A stretch of 64,000 bases of DNA, from positions 646,001 to 710,000 of the forward strand of contig JACKKF010000013.1 in NCBI GenBank assembly GCA_020637555.1. The letters run 5' to 3'. Every line of letters begins with the position of its first letter. Position 1 is the stretch's first letter. Shown piece by piece: positions 48,582-56,626 of this stretch. Position numbers and translations under genes: made by a program. The DNA comes from Rhodobacter sp. Lineage in GTDB: Bacteria > Pseudomonadota > Alphaproteobacteria > Rhodobacterales > Rhodobacteraceae. Under the pieces are notes generated by a model, which ran no database searches, was not told where the DNA came from, and saw only the letters and a program-made list of their open reading frames with translations.

Positions 48582-49495
48582 TACATCTGCCGATGCATGA
48601 GGCTGCGCACGTCCTCGAGGCCATCCCAGGCGCCGCCACCGAACCCCGGACCGGCGCCGGGTGTCACCACTTCCCACCCCGGTCCGGGCAGGCGCGGCGC
48701 GGTGATGACGATGGTTCCGTCCGGTCGCATGAAACTGTGCACCCCGTCGATCGACGGGGCGTGACCCGCGCCCATTGCGCCCGGCCCGCCGTGGCCGCTG
48801 CTGCGCGGCGGCTGCGGGGCCGAACTGCGCTGCGGTTCGATAAGACGATCCCGTCGCGATTCCGGCGGGCGTGGCTGGGGCCGGTCGACCTGCGGGTCGG
48901 GTATGCCGGTCAGCGCGGCCAGGCGGGCGACCTCGGCGGTCAGGTCCAGCAGCGCGGCGGCGCGTTCGGGCCCTGGTGCGGCCCGGGCCACGGCCACCGC
49001 CTTTCGCGCGATGGCCGAGGGCGCGGCCGTCACGGTCTGGACGGTGTTCGCCATCTGGGCCTGATCGGGCGTCGTATCCGGCGCGTTGATCATCAGCCCT
49101 GCGCCCGGTCCGCCCGCGATCAGGTCCGCCAGGGCCAGCCCGTTCAGGGCCTCGCGCGCCATGGTTTCGGCACCCGCCCTGTCGCCGCTGGCCACCATCG
49201 CCGCCGTGGCGGCGGCGACCGTGACGTGGGCCTTTGCCAGGGCCAGCGTCAGACCTGCGCCGGCAACACCATAGCCCGCCTGAATGCCGGCGGCGGGGCT
49301 GCGCGCGGACAGCGCCCTCAGGCCGATCAGGCTGCCGCCCCCGATGACGGCATAGAGGGTGCCGCGCGCAACATGCCGCGCGATCAGGGCCGGGGCGTCC
49401 GTGGCGCCCTGCGGTTGCGGGGTATGTGGAGCCTCGCTCGCCAATGCGGAAGTCGCCAGCACCAGCGCGAGTGTCAGTCCAAGACGGCGTTTCAT
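48578..49495 (-). CDS. Exported Ala/Gly-rich protein of unknown function (305 aa)
   Basis: A signal peptide (MKRRLGLTLALVLATSALASE) precedes an Ala/Gly-rich central region with weakly hydrophobic helices (residues ~60-170) and a Pro/Arg-rich linker. The C-terminal segment DGVHSFMRPDGTIVITAPRLPGPGWEVV precedes an aromatic Gly-rich end. An AGGAG ribosome-binding site supports ATG 49495. I do not recognise the family; an envelope location is inferred. Confidence 0.7.
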   Translation of the reverse strand: MKRRLGLTLALVLATSALASEAPHTPQPQGATDAPALIARHVARGTLYAVIGGGSLIGLRALSARSPAAGIQAGYGVAGAGLTLALAKAHVTVAAATAAMVASGDRAGAETMAREALNGLALADLIAGGPGAGLMINAPDTTPDQAQMANTVQTVTAAPSAIARKAVAVARAAPGPERAAALLDLTAEVARLAALTGIPDPQVDRPQPRPPESRRDRLIEPQRSSAPQPPRSSGHGGPGAMGAGHAPSIDGVHSFMRPDGTIVITAPRLPGPGWEVVTPGAGPGFGGGAWDGLEDVRSLMHRQMY

Positions 49496-49572
49496 CGGTC
49501 GCTCTCCTGCTTGCGCCAGAATCCCGGATCGGGGGCGCGTCAAAGGGGGAAAGGAGCGATCGAAACTTACAT

Positions 49573-50112
49573 CTACTTCATCTGGGGTGCCGGCGCCTCG
49601 GGTTCAAGATCGCCGATCGACAGGCAGTCGCCCAGAAAGGCATGCGCGGCCTCTGTCGCGCCATCGAGCGGCAGCACCGTCGCCACCCTGCCATTGACGG
49701 CATAGCGCAGCGTGCCGCCCGCCATCAACGCGGTCCAGAAGGGATCATCCAGTCCGACGGCGAGGTTGACGCCCCAGATCCCTTCCTCCATGCGCAGAAC
49801 GGTGCCGTCGATGCTGCCGTCATATCCGTTGGCGTGAAAGCTGACGGTCACGGCCGAATCGTCGGCCAGTCCGTCGATCGGCGCGCCCAGGCTCACATCC
49901 CCATAGACCCAGTTGGCACCGATCGAACAGGTGACGAAGGCGCGGATGTTGTCCGTTTCCGGCACGCCGTAGGTCAGGTTGAGCATGGTATCCAGCGGGT
50001 TCGCTGCGACAGACCGGTAATAGGACCAGACCATCCCGTCCTGCGCCATGGCGGGCAGCGCGGTGACGGCGAGCGCCAGCGCGCTGACGAAGGTGGGAAC
50101 CAGGCGGGGCAT
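49573..50112 (-). CDS. Exported protein of unknown function (179 aa)
   Basis: A signal peptide (MPRLVPTFVSALALAVTALPAMA, cleavage after AMA) precedes a beta-rich mature part: LNLTYGVPETDNIRAFVTCSIGANWVYGDVSLGAPI, then DGSIDGTVLRMEEGIWGVNLAV. Two Cys (AFVTCS and LGDCLS) could pair. The layout resembles small Rhodobacteraceae periplasmic proteins of unknown role. It lies before the YdcH-like gene with 47 bp between them. Confidence 0.72.
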   Translation of the reverse strand: MPRLVPTFVSALALAVTALPAMAQDGMVWSYYRSVAANPLDTMLNLTYGVPETDNIRAFVTCSIGANWVYGDVSLGAPIDGLADDSAVTVSFHANGYDGSIDGTVLRMEEGIWGVNLAVGLDDPFWTALMAGGTLRYAVNGRVATVLPLDGATEAAHAFLGDCLSIGDLEPEAPAPQMK

Positions 50113-50159
50113 TGCAATCTCCTCGGTCAATGACCGATGCCGCCGCACGCGGGGCGACA

Positions 50160-50378
50160 TCAGGCGATGATGTCGGGTGTCAGTTCGTCTTCGATCCTGG
50201 AAATCGTGTCTTTCAGGGCCAATTTGCGTTTCTTCAGGCGCTTCATTGCCAGCTCGTCGCCGGTGCCGCGCTCATGCATGGCCGAGATCGCTTCGTCGAG
50301 GTCGCGATGCTCGCGTCTCAGAACCTCGAGTTTGACGCGCAGGACCTCTTCGTGGTTCAGCTCCATCGGTGCGTTCAT
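50160..50378 (-). CDS. DUF465 / YdcH family protein
   Basis: A 72-residue helical protein, MNAPMELNHEEVLRVKLEVL followed by an REHRDLDEAISAM region and the LKKRKLALKDTISRIEDEL segment, which matches the YdcH/DUF465 coiled-coil family of unknown function. A longer frame upstream is not typical of the family. It is divergent from the Hsp20 gene. Confidence 0.88.
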   Translation of the reverse strand: MNAPMELNHEEVLRVKLEVLRREHRDLDEAISAMHERGTGDELAMKRLKKRKLALKDTISRIEDELTPDIIA

Positions 50379-50530
50379 CGGCGGCGACTCGGTTCTGGTT
50401 TTTCGACAGTCTAGCGGGTTTTCCCTGCGCAGGCAAAGCCTTCGGACCTCTTGCAGGGCTATGCTCGGGCCCCCATATTCAAGGGCAAGCCGGTCTGCCG
50501 CAGGGGCGGGGGCCGGAAGAGGTGTCGCTG

Positions 50531-50959
50531 ATGCAGGACCGGACCATGACAAAATTTGCCTTTCCGTCGCACCCGCTGCTCTTGGGGTTTGAACCGCTTG
50601 AACGGCTGGTCGAACGCACCGCCCGCGCCGGGGCCGAAGGGTATCCCCCCTTCAACATCGAACTGCGCGAGCCGAATCTCTATGTCGTGACCCTGGCGGT
50701 GGCCGGGTTCGCCGCCGATGACATCGCCATCACGCTGGAGGACCGCCAGTTGCTGGTGCGCGGTCAGCAGGCCGATCCTGGCGCGGACCGGGTTTTTCTG
50801 CATCGTGGTATCGCCACCAGGCAATTCCGCCGGGTCTTTGCCCTGGCCGAAGGTGTCGAAGTGACCGGCGCACGGCTGGACAACGGCCTGCTGGAAATCA
50901 TGCTGGAACGGCGCGAACCGGAAACGGTCGTGCGGACCATCCCCATCAACCGTGGCTGA
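50531..50959 (+). CDS. Small heat shock protein, Hsp20/alpha-crystallin family
   Basis: The 142-residue protein has an N-terminal FPSHPLLLGFEPLERLVERTA segment and an alpha-crystallin domain (YPPFNIELREPNLYVVTLAVAGFAADDIAITLEDRQLLVRGQQ ... RQFRRVFALAEGVEVTGARLDNGLLEIMLER). It holds unfolded proteins for refolding. A second Met at 50546 may be the start. DUF1150 follows after 12 bp, an arrangement typical of alphaproteobacteria. Confidence 0.92.
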   Translation: MQDRTMTKFAFPSHPLLLGFEPLERLVERTARAGAEGYPPFNIELREPNLYVVTLAVAGFAADDIAITLEDRQLLVRGQQADPGADRVFLHRGIATRQFRRVFALAEGVEVTGARLDNGLLEIMLERREPETVVRTIPINRG

Positions 50960-50971
50960 CAGGAGGCGACG

Positions 50972-51193
50972 ATGAAAACCCCGTATCCCGGATTGCCCGA
51001 CGGCAAGATCGCCTATGTGCGGCAGATCGACCCCCAGACCCTGCCGGACGAGATCCGCAACCAGATCCCCGACGACACGCAGGTCTGGGGCGTGCACGAC
51101 GAAGCGGGCGAGTGCATCGCCCTGACGCAGGATCGGCGCACGGCCTTTTTTGTCGCGCGCGAGAACGACCTGACGCCGGTCAGCGCCCACTGA
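50972..51193 (+). CDS. DUF1150 family protein
   Basis: A 73-residue acidic protein containing AYVRQIDPQTLPDEIRNQIPDDTQVWGVHDEAGECIALTQDRRTAFFVARENDL, which fits the DUF1150 family seen after Hsp20 genes in alphaproteobacteria. An AGGAGG ribosome-binding site lies just before ATG 50972. The function is unknown, but genetic linkage suggests a stress role. Confidence 0.88.
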   Translation: MKTPYPGLPDGKIAYVRQIDPQTLPDEIRNQIPDDTQVWGVHDEAGECIALTQDRRTAFFVARENDLTPVSAH

Positions 51194-51212
51194 CCGGCGC
51201 GCGGGGCTGGGG

Positions 51213-52523
51213 TCATCCGTCCAGCACCTTGCGCAGCCGGGCGAAACTGTCCGCCGGGGTCTTGGCGCCCTGTCCGCCCAGAAAGGCGTCAAGCCTGGGC
51301 CACAGCTTGATCGCGCGGTCGGTCAACGGATCGGATCCCTGCGCATAGAGCCCGGCCTGAACCATCATTTCCGCGCGCTCCCAGGCGCCGATCAGCCGCC
51401 GGACCTCGGCGATCTGGGCATTCTCGGCGGGGGTCGCGGCGGCGGGCAGGGAGCGCGAGACCGACCGCATCAGGTCGATCGCCGGGAAGCGACCCCTCTC
51501 GGCAATGGCGCGGTCCAGGATCACATGACCATCCAGAACGCCGCGCAGGATGTCGGCGACCGGTTCATCCATGTCCGATCCCGCGACCAGCACCGTGAAC
51601 ACCGCGGTGATGTCGCCGTGATCGCCCTCGCCCGGGCCGGCGCGTTCGGCCAGCGCCATGATCTGATGCGCCGTGGACGGTGGAAATCCCCGCAGTGACG
51701 GGGCCTCGCCCGCCGCCAGCGCGATTTCGCGGTGCGCCTCGGCGAAACGGGTGACGGAATCGCACAGCAACAGAACGTGCTGGCCCTGATCGCGGAAATG
51801 CTCGGCCACCGCCATGGCGGTCAAGGCCGCGCGCCGCCGTGCAAGCGGCGATTCGTCGGATGTGGCGCTGACCACGACCGAACGCGCCAGCCCGTCCTCG
51901 CCCAGCACGCTTTCGGTGAACTCGCGCAACTCGCGGCCGCGTTCGCCCACCAGCGCCAGGACGACGACATCGGCCTCGATCCCGCGGGCGAGTTGCCCCA
52001 GCAGCATCGTCTTGCCCACACCGGACCCCGCGAACAGGCCGATCCGCTGGCCGCGCACGATGGGCAGCATCGTGTTGAACGCATCGAGCCCGGTGGACAG
52101 GCGCCCGCCCAGACGCTTGCGCCGGGTGGGCGAGGGCGGCGGCATCCTGAGCGCGCGCGGCTGGGCACCCCTGGCCAGCGGGCGGCCATCCAGCGGTGTG
52201 CCATAGGGATCGAGCACGCGGCCGATCCAGCTGCTGTCTGGCGCGATGGTGTTGCGCCCCAGATGTTCGACCCGGTCGCCGATGGCCAGGCCGTCCACCG
52301 GCGATTCGGGCAGGACCTCGGCCCCGTCGCGCGTCAGCGACAGAATCTCGCCACCGATCTGGCGGCCCTGGGGGCCGGCGATCATCACGCGGTCCCCCAG
52401 GCGCGCGCGCTTGGACAGACCCTGCGTCAGCAGCGTGGCACTGTGCAGCGCGGTGACCTGGCCGAAATGGCGCACGGGGCGGACCTCGGCCAGGTCGGCC
52501 ATCAGGGTTTCGAACACAGTCAA
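51213..52523 (-). CDS. fliI: Flagellar protein export ATPase FliI
   Basis: A 436-residue F1-like ATPase with Walker A GLFAGSGVGKTMLLGQLA (near residue 154), VVLALVGERGRELREF, Walker B HVLLLCDSVTRFAEAHREIALAAGE and a C-terminal FliI/YscN domain. It powers secretion of flagellar axial proteins. A TTG at 52523, five bases after AGGAGG, is the likeliest start; a GTG at 52517 is an alternative. It is divergent from flgB, and fliH is not in the window. Confidence 0.95.
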   Translation of the reverse strand: MTVFETLMADLAEVRPVRHFGQVTALHSATLLTQGLSKRARLGDRVMIAGPQGRQIGGEILSLTRDGAEVLPESPVDGLAIGDRVEHLGRNTIAPDSSWIGRVLDPYGTPLDGRPLARGAQPRALRMPPPSPTRRKRLGGRLSTGLDAFNTMLPIVRGQRIGLFAGSGVGKTMLLGQLARGIEADVVVLALVGERGRELREFTESVLGEDGLARSVVVSATSDESPLARRRAALTAMAVAEHFRDQGQHVLLLCDSVTRFAEAHREIALAAGEAPSLRGFPPSTAHQIMALAERAGPGEGDHGDITAVFTVLVAGSDMDEPVADILRGVLDGHVILDRAIAERGRFPAIDLMRSVSRSLPAAATPAENAQIAEVRRLIGAWERAEMMVQAGLYAQGSDPLTDRAIKLWPRLDAFLGGQGAKTPADSFARLRKVLDG

Positions 52524-52528
52524 GGGGG

Positions 52529-52534
52529 CCTCCT
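52529..52534 (-). promoter_or_regulatory. Ribosome-binding site indicating a TTG start for fliI
   Basis: AGGAGG on the minus strand sits five bases before a TTG (52523) and eleven before a GTG (52517). The spacing favours the TTG, an unusual start codon, with translation beginning MTVFETLMADL. Confidence 0.6.
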
Positions 52535-52625
52535 GCCGCAACGCACGTCCGGGTGACGCTCGATTACGGTTTCTAAACGAATCACCCTTAAAGCTTCGTG
52601 TAGGCCAGCCGAGGGAGAAGCCCCA

Positions 52626-52973
52626 ATGTTTCAGAGCCTGGACATCCTGCGCATGGCGCAAGCCTATGCGACCCACGCCGCGACCCGCCAGCAGGCGATC
52701 GCGCAGAACGTGGCCAATGCCGACACGCCCGGCTACCGGGCGCGCGACGCCATCCCCTTTTCCGACTATTGGGCCGCCGTCGAGCGCGGGGGCGCGGATG
52801 ATCTCGCGACGATTCGCGCCGATGCCAACCCCGCAACCCGGTCGCCCGACGGCAACACCGTCTCTCTCGAATTCGAGATGATGCGCGGGGTCGAGGCCCG
52901 TCAGCAGCACGAGACGGCGCTGGGTATCTACGCCATGACGCGCGACCTGATGCGCGCCGTCATCGGCCGATAG
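52626..52973 (+). CDS. flgB: Flagellar basal-body rod protein FlgB
   Basis: A 115-residue proximal rod subunit with the rod/hook consensus NVANADTPGYRARD near residue 30 and a C-terminal amphipathic helix (ALGIYAMTRDLMRAVIG). It is secreted unprocessed through the flagellar export apparatus. It opens a nine-gene plus-strand operon, is divergent from fliI, and has a GAGGGAGAAG ribosome-binding site. Confidence 0.95.
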   Translation: MFQSLDILRMAQAYATHAATRQQAIAQNVANADTPGYRARDAIPFSDYWAAVERGGADDLATIRADANPATRSPDGNTVSLEFEMMRGVEARQQHETALGIYAMTRDLMRAVIGR

Positions 52974-52985
52974 GGAGATCCCGCC

Positions 52986-53387
52986 ATGAGCACCATGGAC
53001 CGCACTCTGGCCCTGTCGGCCTCGGGGATGCAGGCGCAGGCGATGCGACTCAGGCATGTGTCCGAGAATATCGCCAATGCCGACACGCCCGGATACCACC
53101 GCAAGACCGTCGCGTTCGAGCCCCTCTCGCTTCCCGGCGATGCGCTGGGCGAGGCCACGGGCGTCCGCGCCGGGCGCGTGCAACTGGACCGCAGCGACCT
53201 GACCCAGATCTACGACCCCGGCAACATCCTTGCCGATGAGACCGGCCATTACCTCGGATCGAATGTCGATGTGATGGTCGAAATCGCGGACGCGCGCGAA
53301 GCGCAGCGTTCCTATGAGGCGAACCTCAGGATGTTCGATCAGGCCCGGCAAATGTCGCAAAGCCTGATCGGACTTCTGCGCAGATAA
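52986..53387 (+). CDS. flgC: Flagellar basal-body rod protein FlgC
   Basis: The 133-residue rod protein has the NIANADTPGYHRKT consensus near residue 32, an LGSNVDVMVEIADAREAQRSYEANL C-terminal segment and a final helix, all typical of FlgC. It forms the proximal rod with FlgB and FlgF. It follows flgB after 12 bp. Confidence 0.96.
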   Translation: MSTMDRTLALSASGMQAQAMRLRHVSENIANADTPGYHRKTVAFEPLSLPGDALGEATGVRAGRVQLDRSDLTQIYDPGNILADETGHYLGSNVDVMVEIADAREAQRSYEANLRMFDQARQMSQSLIGLLRR

Positions 53388-53399
53388 GGAAAGACCAGA

Positions 53400-53693
53400 A
53401 TGGACATCGCTGCTTCCCTGGCCGCCCGCAGTTACGGCGCGGCCCGCCCCCTCACATCCGCCGATCCCCAGGGTGCCGGTGGTCCCGCCTCCAGCCTGAG
53501 CCAGGCCGCCCAGAGTTTCGCACAGGTGCTGGAACGCGCCGATGCGACGGCCCAGCAGGCGATGGCGGGCAATGCCGACCCGCATGCCCTCGTCGCCTCG
53601 TTGAGCGAGGCGCAGATGGCGGTCGAAACCGCCGTCGCCGTGCGCGACAAGGTGGTCGAGGCCTATCTCGAAATCCTCAGGATGCCGGTGTGA
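53400..53693 (+). CDS. fliE: Flagellar hook-basal body complex protein FliE
   Basis: A 97-residue protein whose C-terminal half (ADATAQQAMAGNADPHALVASLSEAQMAVETAVAVRDKVVEAYLEILRMPV) carries the FliE consensus, including the final Tyr-x2-Ile/Leu-x-Arg-Met segment. FliE links the MS ring to the rod. Its stop overlaps the fliQ ATG. Confidence 0.93.
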   Translation: MDIAASLAARSYGAARPLTSADPQGAGGPASSLSQAAQSFAQVLERADATAQQAMAGNADPHALVASLSEAQMAVETAVAVRDKVVEAYLEILRMPV

Positions 53694-53959
53694 TGACCGA
53701 GGCCGTCTTTTTCGACATCCTGCGCCAGGGCCTGTGGACGGCGGTGGTCATGTCCGCGCCGCTGCTGGGCGTCGCGCTGGTCGCCGGGGTGGTGGTCGGG
53801 CTGTTTCAGGCGCTGACCTCGGTACAGGAAATGACCCTGACCTTCGTGCCCAAGATCCTGGCGATGCTGGCGGTTTTCTGGGTCTCGATGAGCGCCATGA
53901 CCGCGTTGCTGGTCGATTTCTTCCAGCGGCAGGTGATTCCGGCCATGATCGGAGGCTGA
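53693..53959 (+). CDS. fliQ: Flagellar biosynthesis protein FliQ
   Basis: An 88-residue protein with two membrane helices (about residues 15-38 and 52-72). It carries the conserved AxTQiqE-type loop (QALTSVQEMTLTFVPKI) typical of FliQ, part of the FliPQR export gate. ATG 53693 overlaps the fliE stop (TGATG). A GTG three bases earlier is an alternative. Confidence 0.95.
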   Translation: MTEAVFFDILRQGLWTAVVMSAPLLGVALVAGVVVGLFQALTSVQEMTLTFVPKILAMLAVFWVSMSAMTALLVDFFQRQVIPAMIGG

Positions 53960-53962
53960 TCC

Positions 53963-54679
53963 ATGGACAACGCGGGCTACACCCAGCTGACCCGGCAGTC
54001 CGGGCTGTTGCGCGAACTTCAGGTCATCGCGAACAACATTGCCAACATCTCGACCACCGGGTTCCGGCGCGAAGGGATCGTCTTTTCGGAATTCGTCCGG
54101 CGGCTCGACCGGCAGGAGGATACCTTGTCCATGGCCGCCGCCAATGCCCATCAGACCTATCTGACGCAAGGCGGGCTCACGATGACGGGCGGCGCGCTGG
54201 ACCTGGCGATCGAGGGCGAGGGGTTCTTCACCATCGAAACCCCCGATGGCCAGGCCTATACGCGCGCCGGCCATTTCACCCCGAACGCCGCCGGCGAGCT
54301 GGTCACCGTGGACGGCCTGCGCCTGCTGGATGCCGGCGGTGCACCGGTGTTCGTGCCGGCCGAAGCCGCGCAGATCGCCGTGTCCCGCGATGGCACGATC
54401 TCGGCCGACGGGCAGCCGCTGGCGCAACTGGGCCTTGTCGTGCCGGACGATCCGTCCGAATTGCGCCGGTCCACGGGCGTCCTGCATGAAATCCAGGGCG
54501 ATACCCGACCCGTGGCCGACCCCGTCATCCTTCAGGGCTTTCTCGAGGATTCGAACGTCAACCCGATCACGGAAATGGCCCGCATGATCGAGGTCCAGCG
54601 CGCCTATGAGACCGGGCAGAAGTTCCTCGACCGCGAGGATGAGCGGATCCGCAACGTGGTCTCAACCCTCGGCCGATAG
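53963..54679 (+). CDS. flgF: Flagellar basal-body rod protein FlgF
   Basis: A 238-residue rod protein with the N-terminal consensus NNIANISTTGFRREGIVF, a middle LAIEGEGFFTIETPDGQAYTRAGHFTPNAAGELV segment and a C-terminal VNPITEMARMIEVQRAYETGQKFL helix. Its length, shorter than FlgG, and its position before flgG support FlgF. It is three bases after fliQ. Confidence 0.95.
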   Translation: MDNAGYTQLTRQSGLLRELQVIANNIANISTTGFRREGIVFSEFVRRLDRQEDTLSMAAANAHQTYLTQGGLTMTGGALDLAIEGEGFFTIETPDGQAYTRAGHFTPNAAGELVTVDGLRLLDAGGAPVFVPAEAAQIAVSRDGTISADGQPLAQLGLVVPDDPSELRRSTGVLHEIQGDTRPVADPVILQGFLEDSNVNPITEMARMIEVQRAYETGQKFLDREDERIRNVVSTLGR

Positions 54680-54688
54680 GAGAACCCC

Positions 54689-55474
54689 ATGCGTGCCCTT
54701 CAGATCGCCGCCACCGGCATGAGCGCCCAGCAGATGCGGGTCGATACCGTGGCGAACAACCTCGCGAACATGTCCACGACCGGCTACAATGCCCGACGGG
54801 CGGAATTTGCCGACCTGCATTATCAGCAGCACACCCGTGCCGGCACGATCAGCGCCGCCGACGGCACCATCGTGCCGACCGGGGTGCAACTGGGGCTGGG
54901 CGCGCGCCCGGCTTCGGTTGCGATGATGGTGCAGCAGGGCGTCGTCACCGCGACCGGCGGGGATCTCGATGTCGCGATCGAGGGAAGGGGCTGGCTGGAA
55001 GTCACGCTGCCCGACGGACGCGCCGCCTATACCCGCGACGGCGGGTTGAAACGCAATGGCGAGGGGCTGATCGTCACGTCGGACGGATACGAGGTCGCGC
55101 CAGGGCTGACGATCCCGGTCGATGCGACACAGATCTCGATCAATGCCGAGGGCGAGGTCTGGGCCTATTTCGCGGACCGCGTCACGCCCGAACGCCTGGG
55201 ACAGCTGACCCTGGCCGGGTTCACCAATGAACGCGGTCTGGAAGCCCTGGGATCGAACCTGTTCGTCGAGACCGAGGCCTCGGGGCCGGCGCTGCAATCG
55301 GTGCCCGGTTCGGATGGTCTGGGCACGCTCAGGCAGGGGTATCTCGAGGAAAGCTCGGTCGATCCGGTGCGTGAACTGACCGAGATGATCAAGGCGCAGC
55401 GCGGCTACGAACTGAACGCCAAGGTCATCACCGCCGCCGACCAGATGTTGGCCGCTACCACACAGGTGCGGTGA
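54689..55474 (+). CDS. flgG: Flagellar distal rod protein FlgG
   Basis: The 261-residue protein begins MRALQIAATGMSAQQMRVDTVANNLANMSTTGYNARRAEF, followed by LDVAIEGRGWLEVTLPDGRAAYTRDGG and the FlgG-type C-terminus (YLEESSVDPVRELTEMIKAQRGYELNAKVI). It builds the distal rod. Its stop overlaps the flgA ATG. Confidence 0.97.
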   Translation: MRALQIAATGMSAQQMRVDTVANNLANMSTTGYNARRAEFADLHYQQHTRAGTISAADGTIVPTGVQLGLGARPASVAMMVQQGVVTATGGDLDVAIEGRGWLEVTLPDGRAAYTRDGGLKRNGEGLIVTSDGYEVAPGLTIPVDATQISINAEGEVWAYFADRVTPERLGQLTLAGFTNERGLEALGSNLFVETEASGPALQSVPGSDGLGTLRQGYLEESSVDPVRELTEMIKAQRGYELNAKVITAADQMLAATTQVR

Positions 55475-55887
55475 TGCGTGCCGTGCTCTTGCTCGTGGCT
55501 TTGGCGATGCCGGCACAGGCGGATGTGCTGCTTGCGGGGCGCACCCTGCGCGCCGGCACGGTGATCGACCCGGTCGATGTGGTCCTGGTGACCGATCCGG
55601 CGCCGCCGGGCGCGGCCGTCACCGCGGAGGATGTCGTGGGACTCGAGGCGCGGGTCACGCTTTACGCTGGCCGCCCGATTCCCCTGGCCAGCCTTGGCCC
55701 GCCCGCGGTGGTCGAACGCAACCAGCTGGTCACGCTGATCTTCCGGCGAGGCGGGCTCGACATTCGCGCGGACGGTCGCGCCCTGGGTCGCGGGGCCGAG
55801 GGTGACGCGATCCGCATCATGAACCTGGGCTCGCGCAGCACGGTGTCCGGCAGGGTGACGGGCCCCGGTCTGGTGAGCGTGCCATGA
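55474..55887 (+). CDS. flgA: Flagellar P-ring assembly chaperone FlgA
   Basis: A 137-residue periplasmic protein with a short signal peptide (MRAVLLLVALAMPAQA). Its SAF-domain region carries GRTLRAGTVIDPVDVVLV, LEARVTLYAGRPIPLASL and a C-terminal NLGSRSTVSGRVTGPGLVSVP. FlgA chaperones FlgI during P-ring assembly, but flgI is not in the window. The length is at the short end for FlgA, lacking the N-terminal domain of enteric homologues, as in several alphaproteobacteria. Confidence 0.92.
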   Translation: MRAVLLLVALAMPAQADVLLAGRTLRAGTVIDPVDVVLVTDPAPPGAAVTAEDVVGLEARVTLYAGRPIPLASLGPPAVVERNQLVTLIFRRGGLDIRADGRALGRGAEGDAIRIMNLGSRSTVSGRVTGPGLVSVP

Positions 55888-56615
55888 AAGGGCGACCCAT
55901 GCGTCATCTTCTTCTGATCCTGCCCCTTGCCGCCTGCTCGGACCTGGCCGCGGTCGGTCGTGCGCCGGAATTCTCGCCTCTGGACCCGCAGCTTGAACAT
56001 CACGCCCTCTATAACGTGCCGCTGCCAGAGGTCACGGAACGCGCGCGCGCGGTGGACACGGCGTCCTTGTGGACGGCCAGCCAGCGGTCCCTGTTCGGGG
56101 ACCGTCGGGCAAGTCAACCCGGCGACATTCTGACGGTGGTGATCGAAATCAACGATTCCGCGCAGATCTCGAACTCCAGCCAGCGCGGACGGACCGGCTC
56201 GCAATCCATGGGGGTGCCGCAGTTCCTGGGCATTCCCCAGGCGATCGACGCCCAGCTTCCCGCCGGGGCAAGCATGGCGAACGCGGTTTCGGTCGATTCC
56301 GCCACCAGCTTCCAGGGGCAGGGCAGTGTCAGCCGCAACGAACAACTGACGCTGCGCGTCGCCACGACGATCATCGAACGCCTGCCCAATGGCGTTCTCA
56401 GGATCGAGGGCAGTCAGGAGGTGCGCGTCAACAACGAACTGCGCGAACTGATCGTGACCGGCTACATCCGGCCCGAGGACATCTCGCGCCGCAACGAGAT
56501 CGCCTATGACCGCATCGCGGGCGCCCGCATCAGCTATGGCGGGCGCGGTCAGATTTCGCAGATGCAGCAGCCGAGCTATGGCCAGCAGATCGCCGACATC
56601 ATCCTTCCGTTCTGA
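55884..56615 (+). CDS. flgH: Flagellar L-ring lipoprotein FlgH
   Basis: A 243-residue lipoprotein: signal and lipobox (LLLILPLAAC, lipid on the Cys near residue 18), then SLWTASQRSLFGDRRASQPGDILTVVIEINDSAQISNSSQ and the C-terminal GYIRPEDISRRNEIAYDRIAGARISYGGRGQI. It forms the outer-membrane L-ring; the lipobox is processed by Lgt, which is also in this window. ATG 55884 overlaps the flgA stop, and ATG 55899 is an alternative start. Confidence 0.95.
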   Translation: MKGRPMRHLLLILPLAACSDLAAVGRAPEFSPLDPQLEHHALYNVPLPEVTERARAVDTASLWTASQRSLFGDRRASQPGDILTVVIEINDSAQISNSSQRGRTGSQSMGVPQFLGIPQAIDAQLPAGASMANAVSVDSATSFQGQGSVSRNEQLTLRVATTIIERLPNGVLRIEGSQEVRVNNELRELIVTGYIRPEDISRRNEIAYDRIAGARISYGGRGQISQMQQPSYGQQIADIILPF

Positions 56616-56626
56616 GGAGCCTGCCG

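Noticed and set aside
52561..52592. CtrA-like TAAAC...CTTAAA box before flgB
   Set aside because: The TTAA half-sites do not have the usual 7-bp spacing, so no regulatory call is made.
51213..53585. 790-residue extended frame around fliI
   Set aside because: Only the part from 52523 down matches FliI. The N-terminal extension lies opposite flgB, flgC and fliE, which are clearly real.
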